NCBI RefSeq assembly: GCF_012349115.1
Contig: NZ_PQIG01000072.1
Span: 1 to 64,000, forward strand
Direction of reading: 5' to 3'
Origin: Rhizobium ruizarguesonis
GTDB taxonomy: Bacteria > Pseudomonadota > Alphaproteobacteria > Rhizobiales > Rhizobiaceae
DNA: 64,000 nt
Of the stretch, positions 28,461 to 38,274 are shown in pieces. The notes below the pieces were generated by a model. It saw only the letters and a program-made list of their open reading frames with translations. It ran no database searches and was not told the DNA's origin. Each line of letters begins with the position of its first letter. The first letter of the stretch is position 1. The position numbers and the translations under genes are program-made.

Positions 28461-30740
28461 ATGACGCCGTCGCTTGCACGACAGATCGAAAGCCCGGTCC
28501 GGCGGCTTAGGCTCCGGGTGCGCGGCGCCGTGCAGGGCGTCGGTTTCCGGCCTTTTGCCTATCGGCTCGCTCGGGCAATGCGGCTCTCCGGCTTCGTGCT
28601 GAACGACAGCGCGGGCGTGCTGATCGAGATCGAGGGTAGGGACGCGAACCACTTCCCCGAAGCGGTCAGGACGCAGGCGCCGCCGCTCGCCCGCATCGAT
28701 TCGATCGATGTCCTCGAACTGGTCCCTGCTGGCGGCGAGCGGTTCGAGATACTCGAAAGCCTGGGCGGTCGGAGTGCGACCAGGATCGGCGCCGACGCCG
28801 CAACCTGTGACGGATGCCGTCGGGAGTTGACGGATCCGGCGAGCCGCTTCTTCGGCTATCCCTTCGTCAACTGCACCCATTGCGGCCCGCGCTTCACCAT
28901 CACCCGCGCCCTGCCTTATGACCGGGCTCACACCTCGATGGCGTCGTTTCCGATGTGCCGGACTTGCGCCGCGGACTATGTCGATCCGGAGAACCGGCGT
29001 TTCCATGCCGAGCCTGTCGCATGTCCTAATTGCGGGCCGAGGCTCAGTCATCCGATCAAGGAAATCTCCGCGCGGCTCGAAGGCGGCGCGATCGTTGCGC
29101 TCAAGGGCGTCGGCGGTTTCCACTTGCTTTGCGACGCCCGCAACGATGGGGCGATCGGCCTGTTGCGGCTGCGCAAGGCGCGCGACCAGAAGCCATTCGC
29201 CGTCATGGTTCGCGACATCGAGGCGGCGCGGCAGCTTGCACGGCCGAACGAAGCCGAAGAGGCGTTGCTGATCTCGCCAGCACGCCCGATCGTTCTCGTC
29301 GCGGCCCGTGCTGGCGAACTCTCTGGCCTGATCGCGCCCGGGCTCACGCGGGTAGGACTCATGCTCGCTTATGCCCCGGTGCATCACCTGCTGCTCGACG
29401 AGCTCTCCCGCTCTTCGCCGCACTGTCACGCCGCGCTGGTCGCGACCAGCGCCAATCCCGGCGGCGAGCCGCTGGTAGCCGATAATGACGACGCCGGGCG
29501 GCGCCTTGTCGCGATCGCCGACCTGGTCGTTACCCATGACCGCGACATCGTCGTCCGCGCTGACGACTCCGTCATGCAGGTGATCGATGGCGCCCCGGCC
29601 TTCATTCGCCGCGCCCGCGGCTTCGTGCCGGAGCCGGTCGATCTTGGCGCGGACGGCCCCTCCGTGATCGCCACCGGCGCGGACCTCAAGAACACTATCT
29701 GCGTTACACGTGGCCGGGAGGCGTTTCTGTCGCAGCATATCGGCGGCCTCGACAATGCCGAAGCGATCCGCTTCCAGCGCGAGGTAATCGCCCATCTCTG
29801 TTCGATCCTCGACGTGAAGCCGGAATTCGCCGCCTGCGACCTGCATCCGGATTTCCGTTCGGTGCGAACGGCGGAAGGCTTGAACCTGCCGATTGTGCCG
29901 GTCCAGCATCATCTTGCCCATGTCGCTGCCGTGGTGGCGGAGCATCGCCTTTCCGGGCCGGTTCTAGGACTTGCGCTCGACGGTCACGGCTTCGGCACCG
30001 ACGGCACGAGTTGGGGCGGCGAAATAGTCGTGATTGACCACCATCGCTGGCAGCGGGCGGGATCACTCATGCCCCTTCCGCTGCCGAGTGGCGATCGCGC
30101 GGCGCGGGAGCCTTGGCGCATGGGTGTCGCGGCGCTTCAGGCGGCCGGCCGCATCGATCTCGCGCCACAGCTCTGGCCGGGTCATTCAGGCGTAACGCAA
30201 TTGACGGCGATGTTTTCGCGCAGCATGCGCACTCCGGTCACCAGCAGCCTCGGCAGGCTGTTCGACGCAGCCGCGGCGATAGCGGGTGTTCGCCTCGTGC
30301 AAGATTACGAGGGGCAGGCCGCGATGGAGTTCGAGGCGCTGGTTCGGGCACCGCGCTGCCTTGCCGGCGGATATTCGATTGGGGATGGTACGCTCGATTT
30401 CCGGCCGCTCATCCTGCACCTCGCTGAACAAGGTCGTCCTTGCGGCGCCGATGCCGCCGACGTCTTTCACGGCACGCTGATCGCGGGTCTCGCGGATTGG
30501 GCGGCCAGGGGCGCGGCCGCGCGCGGCACCCGGCAGGTCGCGCTCGGCGGCGGATGCATGATGAACCGCGTCCTTGCGGCGGGCCTCGCGCGGGCTCTGA
30601 GGGAGCGTGGCCTCGAGCCCAGCCTGCCGCGTCTCGCGCCCGCCAATGACGGCGGTATCGCGCTCGGCCAGGCCGCCTATGCGCGGCAGGTCATCATGAA
30701 CGAACATGCATCAATCGAGGAGAACCGGACATGTGCCTAG
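28461..30740 (+). CDS. hypF: carbamoyltransferase HypF
   Basis: A 759-residue enzyme that makes the cyanide ligand precursor by moving a carbamoyl group from carbamoyl phosphate to HypE. Domains in order: acylphosphatase (RVRGAVQGVGFRPFAYRLAR), two zinc-finger units (CDGC...CTHC and CRTC...CPNC, near residues 115-195), a YrdC-like domain (FHLLCDARNDGAIGLLRLRK, then VATSANPGGEPL) and a Kae1-like domain with HHLAHVAAVVAEH and the late GGCMMNR. Length is complete. It overlaps hypC by ten bases. Confidence 0.97.
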   Translation: MTPSLARQIESPVRRLRLRVRGAVQGVGFRPFAYRLARAMRLSGFVLNDSAGVLIEIEGRDANHFPEAVRTQAPPLARIDSIDVLELVPAGGERFEILESLGGRSATRIGADAATCDGCRRELTDPASRFFGYPFVNCTHCGPRFTITRALPYDRAHTSMASFPMCRTCAADYVDPENRRFHAEPVACPNCGPRLSHPIKEISARLEGGAIVALKGVGGFHLLCDARNDGAIGLLRLRKARDQKPFAVMVRDIEAARQLARPNEAEEALLISPARPIVLVAARAGELSGLIAPGLTRVGLMLAYAPVHHLLLDELSRSSPHCHAALVATSANPGGEPLVADNDDAGRRLVAIADLVVTHDRDIVVRADDSVMQVIDGAPAFIRRARGFVPEPVDLGADGPSVIATGADLKNTICVTRGREAFLSQHIGGLDNAEAIRFQREVIAHLCSILDVKPEFAACDLHPDFRSVRTAEGLNLPIVPVQHHLAHVAAVVAEHRLSGPVLGLALDGHGFGTDGTSWGGEIVVIDHHRWQRAGSLMPLPLPSGDRAAREPWRMGVAALQAAGRIDLAPQLWPGHSGVTQLTAMFSRSMRTPVTSSLGRLFDAAAAIAGVRLVQDYEGQAAMEFEALVRAPRCLAGGYSIGDGTLDFRPLILHLAEQGRPCGADAADVFHGTLIAGLADWAARGAAARGTRQVALGGGCMMNRVLAAGLARALRERGLEPSLPRLAPANDGGIALGQAAYARQVIMNEHASIEENRTCA

Positions 30741-30958
30741 CCATACCTGTCCAGGTTAAGGAATTGCTGCCCGACAACATGGCGAAGGTCACGCTCGACG
30801 GCGTCTCGAAAATCGTTTCGACGGCGCTCGTCGATGATGTGAAGGTGGGCGATTATGTCGTCCTCCATGTCGGTTATGCCCTGGCGAAGATCGATCCAGA
30901 GGAGGCGGAGAGGACGCTGGCTTTGATCCGCGAAGCTGCGATGGGAGATGCGGCATGA
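30731..30958 (+). CDS. hypC: hydrogenase assembly chaperone HypC
   Basis: A 75-residue chaperone beginning MCLAIPVQVKEL, with the essential Cys-2. It carries the Fe(CN)2CO unit with HypD and delivers it to the HupL precursor. The segment DDVKVGDYVVLHVGYALAKI is the conserved beta-barrel core. It overlaps hypF and hypD. Confidence 0.96.
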   Translation: MCLAIPVQVKELLPDNMAKVTLDGVSKIVSTALVDDVKVGDYVVLHVGYALAKIDPEEAERTLALIREAAMGDAA

Positions 30959-32112
30959 AATATATCGACGAATATCGCGACGGCAGCCTCGCCAAGGACG
31001 TTGCCCGGCAAATCACCGCGCTCGCCGACCCCGCGCGCTCCTATCACTTCATGGAATTCTGCGGTGGCCACACGCATGCCATCTCCCGCTACGGCCTTGA
31101 GGACCTGCTGCCCGCCAATGTGCGGATGATCCACGGGCCGGGATGTCCCGTCTGTGTCCTGCCGATCGGCCGCATTGATGCTGCGATCGCGCTTGCCATG
31201 CGGCCGGAAATCACGCTCGGCACCTATGGCGACCTGATGCGAGTACCGGGCTCCAACGGTTCGAGCTTGTTGAAGGCCAAGGCGGCCGGTGCGGACATCC
31301 GCATGGTCTATTCGACGCTCGATGCGTTGCGGATCGCCGATGCCGAACCCGACCGCGAGGTCGTATTCTTCGCGATCGGCTTCGAGACGACGACACCGAC
31401 GACCGCGCTCGCGCTCAAGGCGGCAATCGCCAGGGGGCTCGGCAATTTCTCGATCTTCTGCAATCACGTTCTGACGCCCGCGGCGATCCAGAACATCCTC
31501 GAAAGCCCGGATGTCCGAAAGCTCGGCACGATCAAGATCGATGGATTTATCGGTCCCGCCCATGTCTCGACGGTGATCGGCACCGAGCCTTATGAGTTCT
31601 TCGCCGAGGAGTTCCGCAAGCCGGTGGTGGTGGCGGGTTTCGAACCGCTCGACGTTATCCAGGCGATCCTGATGCTGGTGCGGCAGGTCAACGATGGCCG
31701 CCATGAGGTGGAAAACCAGTATATCCGCGCGGTCACCGCCCTCGGCAACGAGAAGGCCCAGGCGGAGGTCGCAAATTTCTTCGAACTCCGGGAGAGCTTC
31801 GAATGGCGGGGGCTCGGCGAAGTGCCCTATGGCGCGCTGCGGCTCAGGCCACAATATGCGGCCTATGATGCCGAAAAACGCTTCTCGATGGTCACGCCCG
31901 CCGCGAAGGACAATCCGGCCTGCGAATGCGGCGCGATCCTGCGCGGCGTCAAGAAGCCGGCCGACTGCAAGCTGTTCGGTACGGTCTGCACGCCGGACAC
32001 ACCCATGGGTTCCTGCATGGTCTCGTCGGAAGGCGCCTGCGCGGCGCACTGGGCCTATGGCCGCTTCCGCGAAAAGGTGCGGCAGGTTGATGCGCGGAGA
32101 GCGGTCGCATGA
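30955..32112 (+). CDS. hypD: hydrogenase Fe-cofactor assembly protein HypD
   Basis: A 385-residue Fe-S protein on which the Fe(CN)2CO group is assembled with HypC. Conserved motifs: EFCGGHTHA, GPGCPVCVLP, FAIGFETTTPTTA, NHVLTPAAI and the C-terminal [4Fe-4S] cysteines in CECGAILRGVKKPADCKLF and CTPDTPMGSCMVSSEGAC. It overlaps hypC and hypE by four bases each. Confidence 0.97.
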   Translation: MKYIDEYRDGSLAKDVARQITALADPARSYHFMEFCGGHTHAISRYGLEDLLPANVRMIHGPGCPVCVLPIGRIDAAIALAMRPEITLGTYGDLMRVPGSNGSSLLKAKAAGADIRMVYSTLDALRIADAEPDREVVFFAIGFETTTPTTALALKAAIARGLGNFSIFCNHVLTPAAIQNILESPDVRKLGTIKIDGFIGPAHVSTVIGTEPYEFFAEEFRKPVVVAGFEPLDVIQAILMLVRQVNDGRHEVENQYIRAVTALGNEKAQAEVANFFELRESFEWRGLGEVPYGALRLRPQYAAYDAEKRFSMVTPAAKDNPACECGAILRGVKKPADCKLFGTVCTPDTPMGSCMVSSEGACAAHWAYGRFREKVRQVDARRAVA

Positions 32113-33161
32113 ACATGATGATCAAGGCCTACAAACGCAAGCTTGATGTCGCGAACGGCCGCATCGATCTCTCGCATGGCGCGGGCGGGCGCGCCATGGG
32201 CCAACTGATCGAGGGCATCTTCCACAAGGCCTTCGACAATGACTGGCTGCGGGCCGGCAATGACCAGTCGGCCTTTTCGGTGCCGGGCGGCCGCATGGTG
32301 ATGACGACGGACGGGTATGTCGTCTCTCCGCTGTTTTTCCCTGGCGGCAATATCGGCACGCTTGCCGTCCACGGCACGATCAACGATATCGCCATGGCGG
32401 GCGCCGTGCCGCTTTATCTTTCGGCGAGCTTCATCATCGAGGAAGGCTTCCCGCTCGTCGATCTCGAACGCATCGCCGACAGCATGGGCGCGGCCTCCCG
32501 CGAGGCGGGGGTGCCGATTATCACCGGCGACACAAAGGTGGTTGAGCGCGGCAAGGCCGACGGCGTCTTCATCTCGACGGCCGGCATCGGCATGGCTCCG
32601 GATGGGCTCGACCTCCGCTCGGACGCCGCCCGGCCCGGCGATGCGGTGATCATATCCGGCTCGATCGGCGACCACGGCGTCGCCGTCATGTCGAAGCGCG
32701 AGAACCTCGAATTCGACACGGACATTGTCTCCGACAGCGCGGCGCTGCACGGGCTGGTGGCGGACATGGTCGCAGCCGGCGGCGCGCATATCCGGCTGAT
32801 GCGCGACCCGACGCGCGGCGGCATCGCAGCGACGCTGAACGAGATCGCCAGCCAGTCGCGGGTCGGCTTCCGGATCGACGAGGAAGCCATTCCCATGAAG
32901 CCCGAGGTGGCGGCCGCCTGCGAGTTCCTCGGCCTCGATCCGCTCAATGTCGCCAACGAGGGCAAACTGGTGGCGGTTGTCGCGCCGGAGGGCGCGGACG
33001 CCGTGCTCGCGGCGATCCACGCCCATCCGCTGGGAGCCGAGGCGGCGTTGATCGGCCATGTCGTGGCCGATGACAATTACTTCGTGCAGATGGTGACCTC
33101 GTTCGGCGGCGGCCGGATCGTCGATTGGCTTTCGGGCGAACAACTGCCCCGGATCTGTTGA
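32109..33161 (+). CDS. hypE: hydrogenase cyanide-ligand enzyme HypE
   Basis: A 350-residue PurM-like ATPase that dehydrates the HypF-attached thiocarboxamide to thiocyanate on its C-terminal cysteine. The sequence ends PRIC, so that cysteine is present. Other motifs: LSHGAGGRAMGQLIEGIF, GDTKVVERGKADGVF and RDPTRGGIAATLNEIA. It precedes hypX by nine bases. Confidence 0.97.
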   Translation: MNMMIKAYKRKLDVANGRIDLSHGAGGRAMGQLIEGIFHKAFDNDWLRAGNDQSAFSVPGGRMVMTTDGYVVSPLFFPGGNIGTLAVHGTINDIAMAGAVPLYLSASFIIEEGFPLVDLERIADSMGAASREAGVPIITGDTKVVERGKADGVFISTAGIGMAPDGLDLRSDAARPGDAVIISGSIGDHGVAVMSKRENLEFDTDIVSDSAALHGLVADMVAAGGAHIRLMRDPTRGGIAATLNEIASQSRVGFRIDEEAIPMKPEVAAACEFLGLDPLNVANEGKLVAVVAPEGADAVLAAIHAHPLGAEAALIGHVVADDNYFVQMVTSFGGGRIVDWLSGEQLPRIC

Positions 33162-33170
33162 GGGCGGACG

Positions 33171-34856
33171 ATGCGCATCCTGCTTCTCTGCCACAGCTTC
33201 AACTCGCTCTCCCAGCGCTTGCATGTCGATCTGAGGCGGGCAGGACACGAAGTGTCGGTCGAACTTGACATCCATGACGACCTCACCCGCGAGGCCGTCG
33301 CACTCTTCTCGCCGCATCTCATAATTGCCCCCTTCCTCAAGCGGCCGATCCCGGCCGACGTCTGGCGCCGGACGCTCTGTCTGATCGTTCATCCAGGCAT
33401 CCGGGGCGACAAGGGACCGAGTGCGCTTGACTGGGCGATCCTCGAAAGCGAGGCGCGCTGGGGCGTGACGCTGATCGAGGCCCGGGAAGAAATGGATGCC
33501 GGCCCCGTCTGGGCGTGGCGGGAGTTCCCGATGCGCCCCGCGCGGAAATCGAGCCTCTATCGCCGCGAGGTAACGGAGGCGGCCACCGCCTGCGTCTTCG
33601 AGGCGCTCGGTCGCATCGAGCGCGGGGAAGGTCCGGTCATGCCGGCCAATTGGGGCCGCGGGCGCGAGCGGTCCGCTTGCCGGAAGTCCGACCGCATGCT
33701 CGATCCCGCGCTTCATTCCGCCGAGGAAGCGCTCCGGATAATCCGGGCCTCGGACGGAGATCCCGGCGCGTTGCTGACGATCGTCGGCCAGACATTCCTG
33801 GTGTTCGACGCCGAGCCAGCGGAGGGGCTTGCGGGGCCGCCCGGCACTCTGGTCGGACGGTCACGGCAGGCGGTGGCCATGGCCTTCCGCGAAGGCGCGC
33901 TTTGGGTCGCCCATCTTCGCCGGCCGGAAGCGCGGAGCCTGAAACTGCCGGCGCTGCGGCTTCTTGGGGTAGACGCGGACGTTCTGCCGATCGTGGCGCG
34001 GCCGCAACCCTGCCGCTACCGCGAGGAGAATGGTGTCGGCGTCCTCGAGTTCCGCTTCCACAACGGTGCGATGTCGTCGGAGGATTGTGATATTTTGCGG
34101 GAAGCGATCGTGACGGCGAAGGCGCGTGCGCTTCCGGTTCTTGTGCTGCAGGGCGACGCGGATTGCTGGTCGAACGGCATCCATCTCGGCATCATCGAGA
34201 GCGCCGACAGCGCCGCCGACGAATCTTGGCGCAACATTAACGCGATGAACGAGCTGGTGCGCGAGATCATCGTGACCGACGATCGGCTGGTGATCGCCGC
34301 CGTGCTCGGCAATGCCGGCGCCGGCGGCGTCTTCCTTTCGCTCGCTGCCGACGAGGTGTGGATGCGCGAGGGCGTCATTCTTAATCCGCATTACAAGGAC
34401 ATGGGCAATCTTTACGGTTCGGAATACTGGACCTATCTCCTGCCCGCCCGCGTCGGCGAGGATCGCGCCCGCCGCGTAATGCAGGCGAGGCTGCCGATGG
34501 GGATCGACGAGGCCCTTGAGTTTGGGCTCGCGACTCGGCGCCTGCCGGGCAATATCGACGCTGCCGAGCAGGTATTGCACCGCGCCGTCGCGGAACTCGC
34601 GGCGTCTCCCGAACTTGCCGGACGCATTGCCGCCAAGCAGGCACGGCGCGGCCGCGACGAGGCCGAGAAACCGCTTGCCGCCTATCGCGAGGAGGAATTG
34701 CGGCGCATGCGGCGCAATTTCTACGGCTTCGATCCGAGCTATCACGTGGCGCGCTACAACTTTATCCGCAAGACGCCCAAGTCGCGCACGCCCCTCACGC
34801 TCGCGATCCACCGTGCAACCGGCGACGAGGCTGACCGCGGGAGGACCATGCGATGA
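33171..34856 (+). CDS. hypX: HypX/HoxX: CO-ligand synthesis protein
   Basis: A 561-residue two-domain protein. The N-terminal half is a formyl-transferase-like domain (HPGIRGDKGPSALDWAIL is the formyl-tetrahydrofolate-binding block), and the C-terminal half is an enoyl-CoA hydratase/isomerase-like domain (VLQGDADCWSNGIHLGIIES, then AGGVFLSLAADEVWMREGV). HypX turns the formyl group of formyl-tetrahydrofolate into the CO ligand under aerobic conditions. Its presence fits an oxygen-exposed host. It overlaps the broken hoxA gene. Confidence 0.95.
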   Translation: MRILLLCHSFNSLSQRLHVDLRRAGHEVSVELDIHDDLTREAVALFSPHLIIAPFLKRPIPADVWRRTLCLIVHPGIRGDKGPSALDWAILESEARWGVTLIEAREEMDAGPVWAWREFPMRPARKSSLYRREVTEAATACVFEALGRIERGEGPVMPANWGRGRERSACRKSDRMLDPALHSAEEALRIIRASDGDPGALLTIVGQTFLVFDAEPAEGLAGPPGTLVGRSRQAVAMAFREGALWVAHLRRPEARSLKLPALRLLGVDADVLPIVARPQPCRYREENGVGVLEFRFHNGAMSSEDCDILREAIVTAKARALPVLVLQGDADCWSNGIHLGIIESADSAADESWRNINAMNELVREIIVTDDRLVIAAVLGNAGAGGVFLSLAADEVWMREGVILNPHYKDMGNLYGSEYWTYLLPARVGEDRARRVMQARLPMGIDEALEFGLATRRLPGNIDAAEQVLHRAVAELAASPELAGRIAAKQARRGRDEAEKPLAAYREEELRRMRRNFYGFDPSYHVARYNFIRKTPKSRTPLTLAIHRATGDEADRGRTMR

Positions 34857-36005
34857 CGAACCCGCACGCTACCGTTCTCGTCGTCGATGACGAGGTGCGC
34901 TCGATCGAGGCGATTCAGCGGGTTCTGTCCGACGAATTCGAGGTCATCGGCGCGCGCAACGCCAAGGAAGCCGAGGAAGTGCTGGAAGGCGAGATGGTGC
35001 AGGTGATCTTGTGCGACCAGCGCATGCCCGGCGAATCCGGCGTCGAATTCTTGAAGCGCGTGCGCGAACTCTGGCCTGACACGATCCGCATCATCATTTC
35101 CGGCTACACCGATTCCAGCGACATTATCGAGGGCGTCAACAATGCCGGCATCTACCAATATATCACCAAGCCGTGGAGCCCCGACAAACTGATCGACTGC
35201 GTTCGCGAAAGCGCCAATCTCTGGCGTCTGCAGCACGAGTCACCGATATGCGCATCGAGGTGAAGCCGGCGAGCGAGGCGCTCAAGAAGGTCATCAGCGA
35301 TCGCCGCCGCAGCCAGAGCCAGTCCTTCGGCTTCGACCGCATCGTTCACCGCGGCGACAGCCCGCTGGTCGGCCCCATCACACTCGCCCGCCGCGCCGCG
35401 CGCTACGATGTCTCGGTCCTCATTACCGGTGCCTCGGGGACCGGCAAGGAATTGCTGGCGCGCGCCATCCATCAGGAATCGGCCCGAGCCGAAAAATCCT
35501 TTGTTGTGGAGAATTGCGGCGCCCTTCCGGATGACCTGCTCGAAAGCGAGCTCTTTGGCTGCAAGAAGGGCGCCTATACCGGCGCCTATCAGGATCGTAT
35601 CGGCCTTTTCGAACTCGCCGACAGCGGCACGATCTTTCTCGACGAGATCGGCGAAAACCTCGCCCGCCTTCCAGGTCAAGCTGCTGCGCGTATTGCAGGA
35701 GGGCGGGATCCGGCCGCTGGGCGCCCTGCGGCCACGCAAGGTCAATGTCCGGGTGATCTCGGCCACCAACCGCAACCTGCTCGCCGAGGTGGCGGCCGGC
35801 CGGTTTCGTCGCGACCTCATTACCGGCTCGCGGCCTTTCCGATCCACATGCCGGCGCTCAAGGACCGGGTGGAGGACATTCCCGCGATCGCAGCGCGGAT
35901 CCTTACCCAGATCAACCAGTCGTTCAACCGGCAAGTCGCCGGCTTCCACCCCCGGACACTCGACCTCATGACGGCTTACGGGTGGCCGGGTAATGTGCGC
36001 GAGCT
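34853..36005 (+). pseudogene. hoxA: broken hoxA (NtrC-type hydrogenase regulator)
   Basis: The receiver domain is intact at the start (TVLVVDDEVRSIEAIQRVL, phosphoacceptor Asp in ILCDQRMPG), but the frame is lost near 35240. The AAA+ domain then reads in a second frame ([20 protein letters not shown]alker [14 protein letters not shown] with the GAFTGA loop reading GAYTGA, then IFLDEIGE) to about 35660. It then reads in a third frame ([15 protein letters not shown] to RFRRDL) to about 35822, and back to the second frame ([16 protein letters not shown] to YGWPGNVREL) until 36005. There IS630-like debris replaces the C-terminal DNA-binding helix-turn-helix. So there are three frameshifts plus truncation, and the protein cannot be made. 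R. leguminosarum hoxA is also reported to be a non-functional remnant. Confidence 0.88.
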
Positions 36006-36099
36006 GTACTCTCCATGGAGAAACTCCCTTCGCTCGTCCATGGAAAGCCGATCACAGATTAGGGCGAAGGGAGGAATGTGGGAGTGGAACGCCGGTTAC

Positions 36100-36862
36100 C
36101 GCTGAGGTCGAGCGCAAGCCCGACATCACCATGCCGGAACCGGCTGACAAGCTTGATGGCACGGATGGTGTTCGGGTTCCACTCGTCACTGTCGCGTGTC
36201 CTGGTGGCCCACGGGCTCACATATTAAACAAGCCCTGATGGCGTCGAACGCGCACGCGCGACGGTGCGGCTGGACCGTGACGTCTGGATCGGCAAGCGTC
36301 AGCCACGAATGCGACTGGAACCGCATCGTCTTTTGTTCATTGACGAAACATCCGTGAACACGAAGATGGTCCGGCTACGTGGTCACGCTGCCTGCGCGGC
36401 GAACGATTGCGAATGGATGCTCCGTTCGCGCATTGGGGGACGCAGACCTTCATCGCAGCATTGCGCTGTTACGGCCTGACCGCGCCGTGGATCATCCATC
36501 ACGCCATGAACCGCGTCTCGTCCGAGACCTATGTCCAGACACAGCTCTCGCCAACACTTGAACCCGGTGATCTCGTCATTCTCGACAACCTCGTCGTTCA
36601 CAAAAGCACACAGCGCGGCACAGGCCGTTAAACGAGGAGCCGGGCTACTGTTTCTGCCGCCCTACAGCCCGATCTCAATCCCATGGAGATGCATTTTCCA
36701 AGATCAAGGCTGACCTGCGCGCCGCAGCCGCAAGAACCTTCGATTCCCTCTCCGACGCTCTCGCTCAATCTGCAATCTCTTCAACAGAACCGAATGCTGG
36801 AACTATCTCAAAGCCCCAGGATATGCGTCCGATTAAGCGGACGGTGCTTTAGGTTCGAAAGC
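36100..36862 (+). pseudogene. decayed IS630-type transposase
   Basis: Fragments of an IS630-family transposase are spread over at least two frames. They include VERKPDITMPE (N-terminal linker region), LLFIDETSVNTKMVRLRG (first catalytic Asp), FIAALRCYGLTAPWIIHHAM, LEPGDLVILDNLVVHKS (second Asp) and LLFLPPYSPIS (third catalytic region), ending near the NLFNRTECWNYL-like tail at about 36820. Frames change near 36400 and 36630. It lies directly on the 3' end of truncated hoxA and probably removed its end. It is a different IS630 subgroup from the element at 56.8 kb. Confidence 0.78.
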
Positions 36863-36960
36863 CACCTATAAGAACTACCTACCGTCTGCCAGATGCTTTC
36901 AAAGGCAGCCCACCTTGGCGCCACTTAAGACGTTTCCTGAGGATCGTATTGCGGAGGCCA

Positions 36961-38235
36961 TTAGATGACAAAATTCAGCAATTCAGAAAGAAGCAGACTG
37001 GCGGCACCGCGTAAAGCCGCCAGGCATTCGCTATCTCCGAAAGCAAGGGCAATTTCATCGCCCGGGCGATGGAATACCAATTCCCGGAAGCTTTCCTGGA
37101 TTAAATGAAGCATGGGGTTTCCCCCTCGTACGATGTCGCCGTGAATAACGATAAAATTGGGCGCCATGAACTGCTGGAGGTTCGCCAGGCCGACCGAAAT
37201 GTTGAACGCGTAGTCGCGAAGTAATTCTCGTGCGCCTGGGACGTCGTGGTTGGCCAGAGTCAATAATCGGCTCACATCCAGGGAGTGCGGTTGTGGCAAC
37301 CGCCTAACCTTGGCCTCGTCCGTTAACCACTTCGAGCCGGCGATTGTTTCCCAGCATCCACGTCGGCCGCACTGGCATATCCGACCTTTGATGTCTACGG
37401 TCGTATGACCGATTTCGCCGCCTGCACCTGCGGGTCCCCGATAGAGATGCCCATCAAGGTAAAGCGCTCCACCCAAAGTCTCGCCGATATGGACGGAGGC
37501 GAAGTTTCTCCGACCGCGGCCTTGTCCAAACCATCGGTCCCCAACCAGCAAGGCTCTGGTATCCTGATCGACACACACGGTAACGCCGAACCTTTTGTGC
37601 AACTCGGCTTCGAGCGGTAAGCCGTCCAGGAATGGCCCGAGACTGGCGGTCACGATTGTGCCCGTCTCCGTATTGATCATTCCTGCAACTGCTACACCTA
37701 TCCCTAAGATCGGTTTGCCAGATGCGATGGTTTCTTCGACACAGGTGCTTATAATTCGGAATGCGTCGGTGGGGTGTGTAAGGTTCTTCGGAAAATCGGC
37801 GGCGTGTTGAGCATAGACCTTGCCCTCCAAAGAGACCAAACAAGCACTCACGCGGTCGTGCATCAGGAGCACCGCGCATATTGGCCTTGCATCCTTGGAA
37901 AACCACAACTTGGTAGCCGGCTTGCCGCCTGCTTCGTTGGGAGGGATCACCTCTCCTTCCGCAAGAACACCCTGATCGATCAGGGGCTGCACAATCCCTC
38001 CGATAGTCCCTCGAGTCACACCCGCAAGGCGGGCCAGGTCCGCCCTGCTGGATGGCCCTATGTCGTACAAGGCCTGCAGCAATCGGCCCCGATTCGCAGG
38101 GCCCAAGGTTCGCGTTGGAATCAGTTTTTGGGCCGGTACTATACCCTTAGCGCTCTCATCTTTATGGCGATCGTCAGAACTGCCCTCACTTTCTCCCAGT
38201 CGGTGAGCTTCGAGTCTTCTTATCAAAGAGTCCAT
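36961..38235 (-). CDS. ROK-family transcriptional regulator
   Basis: A 424-residue ROK repressor, paralogous to the one at 7655-8914. The winged HTH reads RGRLLQALYDIGPSSRADLA, then VTRGTIGGIVQPLIDQGVL. The sugar domain has ALLVGDRWFGQGRGRRNFAS and the zinc motif CQCGRRGCWE. The start at 38235 (MDSLIRRLEAH) is the first ATG with an AGGA upstream; a TTG at 38274 is an alternative. It is divergent from the DegT aminotransferase gene, which it may regulate. Confidence 0.85.
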   Translation of the reverse strand: MDSLIRRLEAHRLGESEGSSDDRHKDESAKGIVPAQKLIPTRTLGPANRGRLLQALYDIGPSSRADLARLAGVTRGTIGGIVQPLIDQGVLAEGEVIPPNEAGGKPATKLWFSKDARPICAVLLMHDRVSACLVSLEGKVYAQHAADFPKNLTHPTDAFRIISTCVEETIASGKPILGIGVAVAGMINTETGTIVTASLGPFLDGLPLEAELHKRFGVTVCVDQDTRALLVGDRWFGQGRGRRNFASVHIGETLGGALYLDGHLYRGPAGAGGEIGHTTVDIKGRICQCGRRGCWETIAGSKWLTDEAKVRRLPQPHSLDVSRLLTLANHDVPGARELLRDYAFNISVGLANLQQFMAPNFIVIHGDIVRGGNPMLHLIQESFRELVFHRPGDEIALAFGDSECLAALRGAASLLLSELLNFVI

Positions 38236-38274
38236 AGCATCCAATCCTGTTGGCCGAACCAATTGCGCCGCCAA

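Noticed and set aside
28359..29945. 528-codon open frame on the minus strand across hypB/hypF
   Set aside because: Shadow of GC-rich hypF codon usage; no family motifs and it is antisense to well-supported genes.
32055..33716. 553-codon open frame on the minus strand across hypE/hypX
   Set aside because: Same cause; composition is Arg/Asp/His rich with no domain features.
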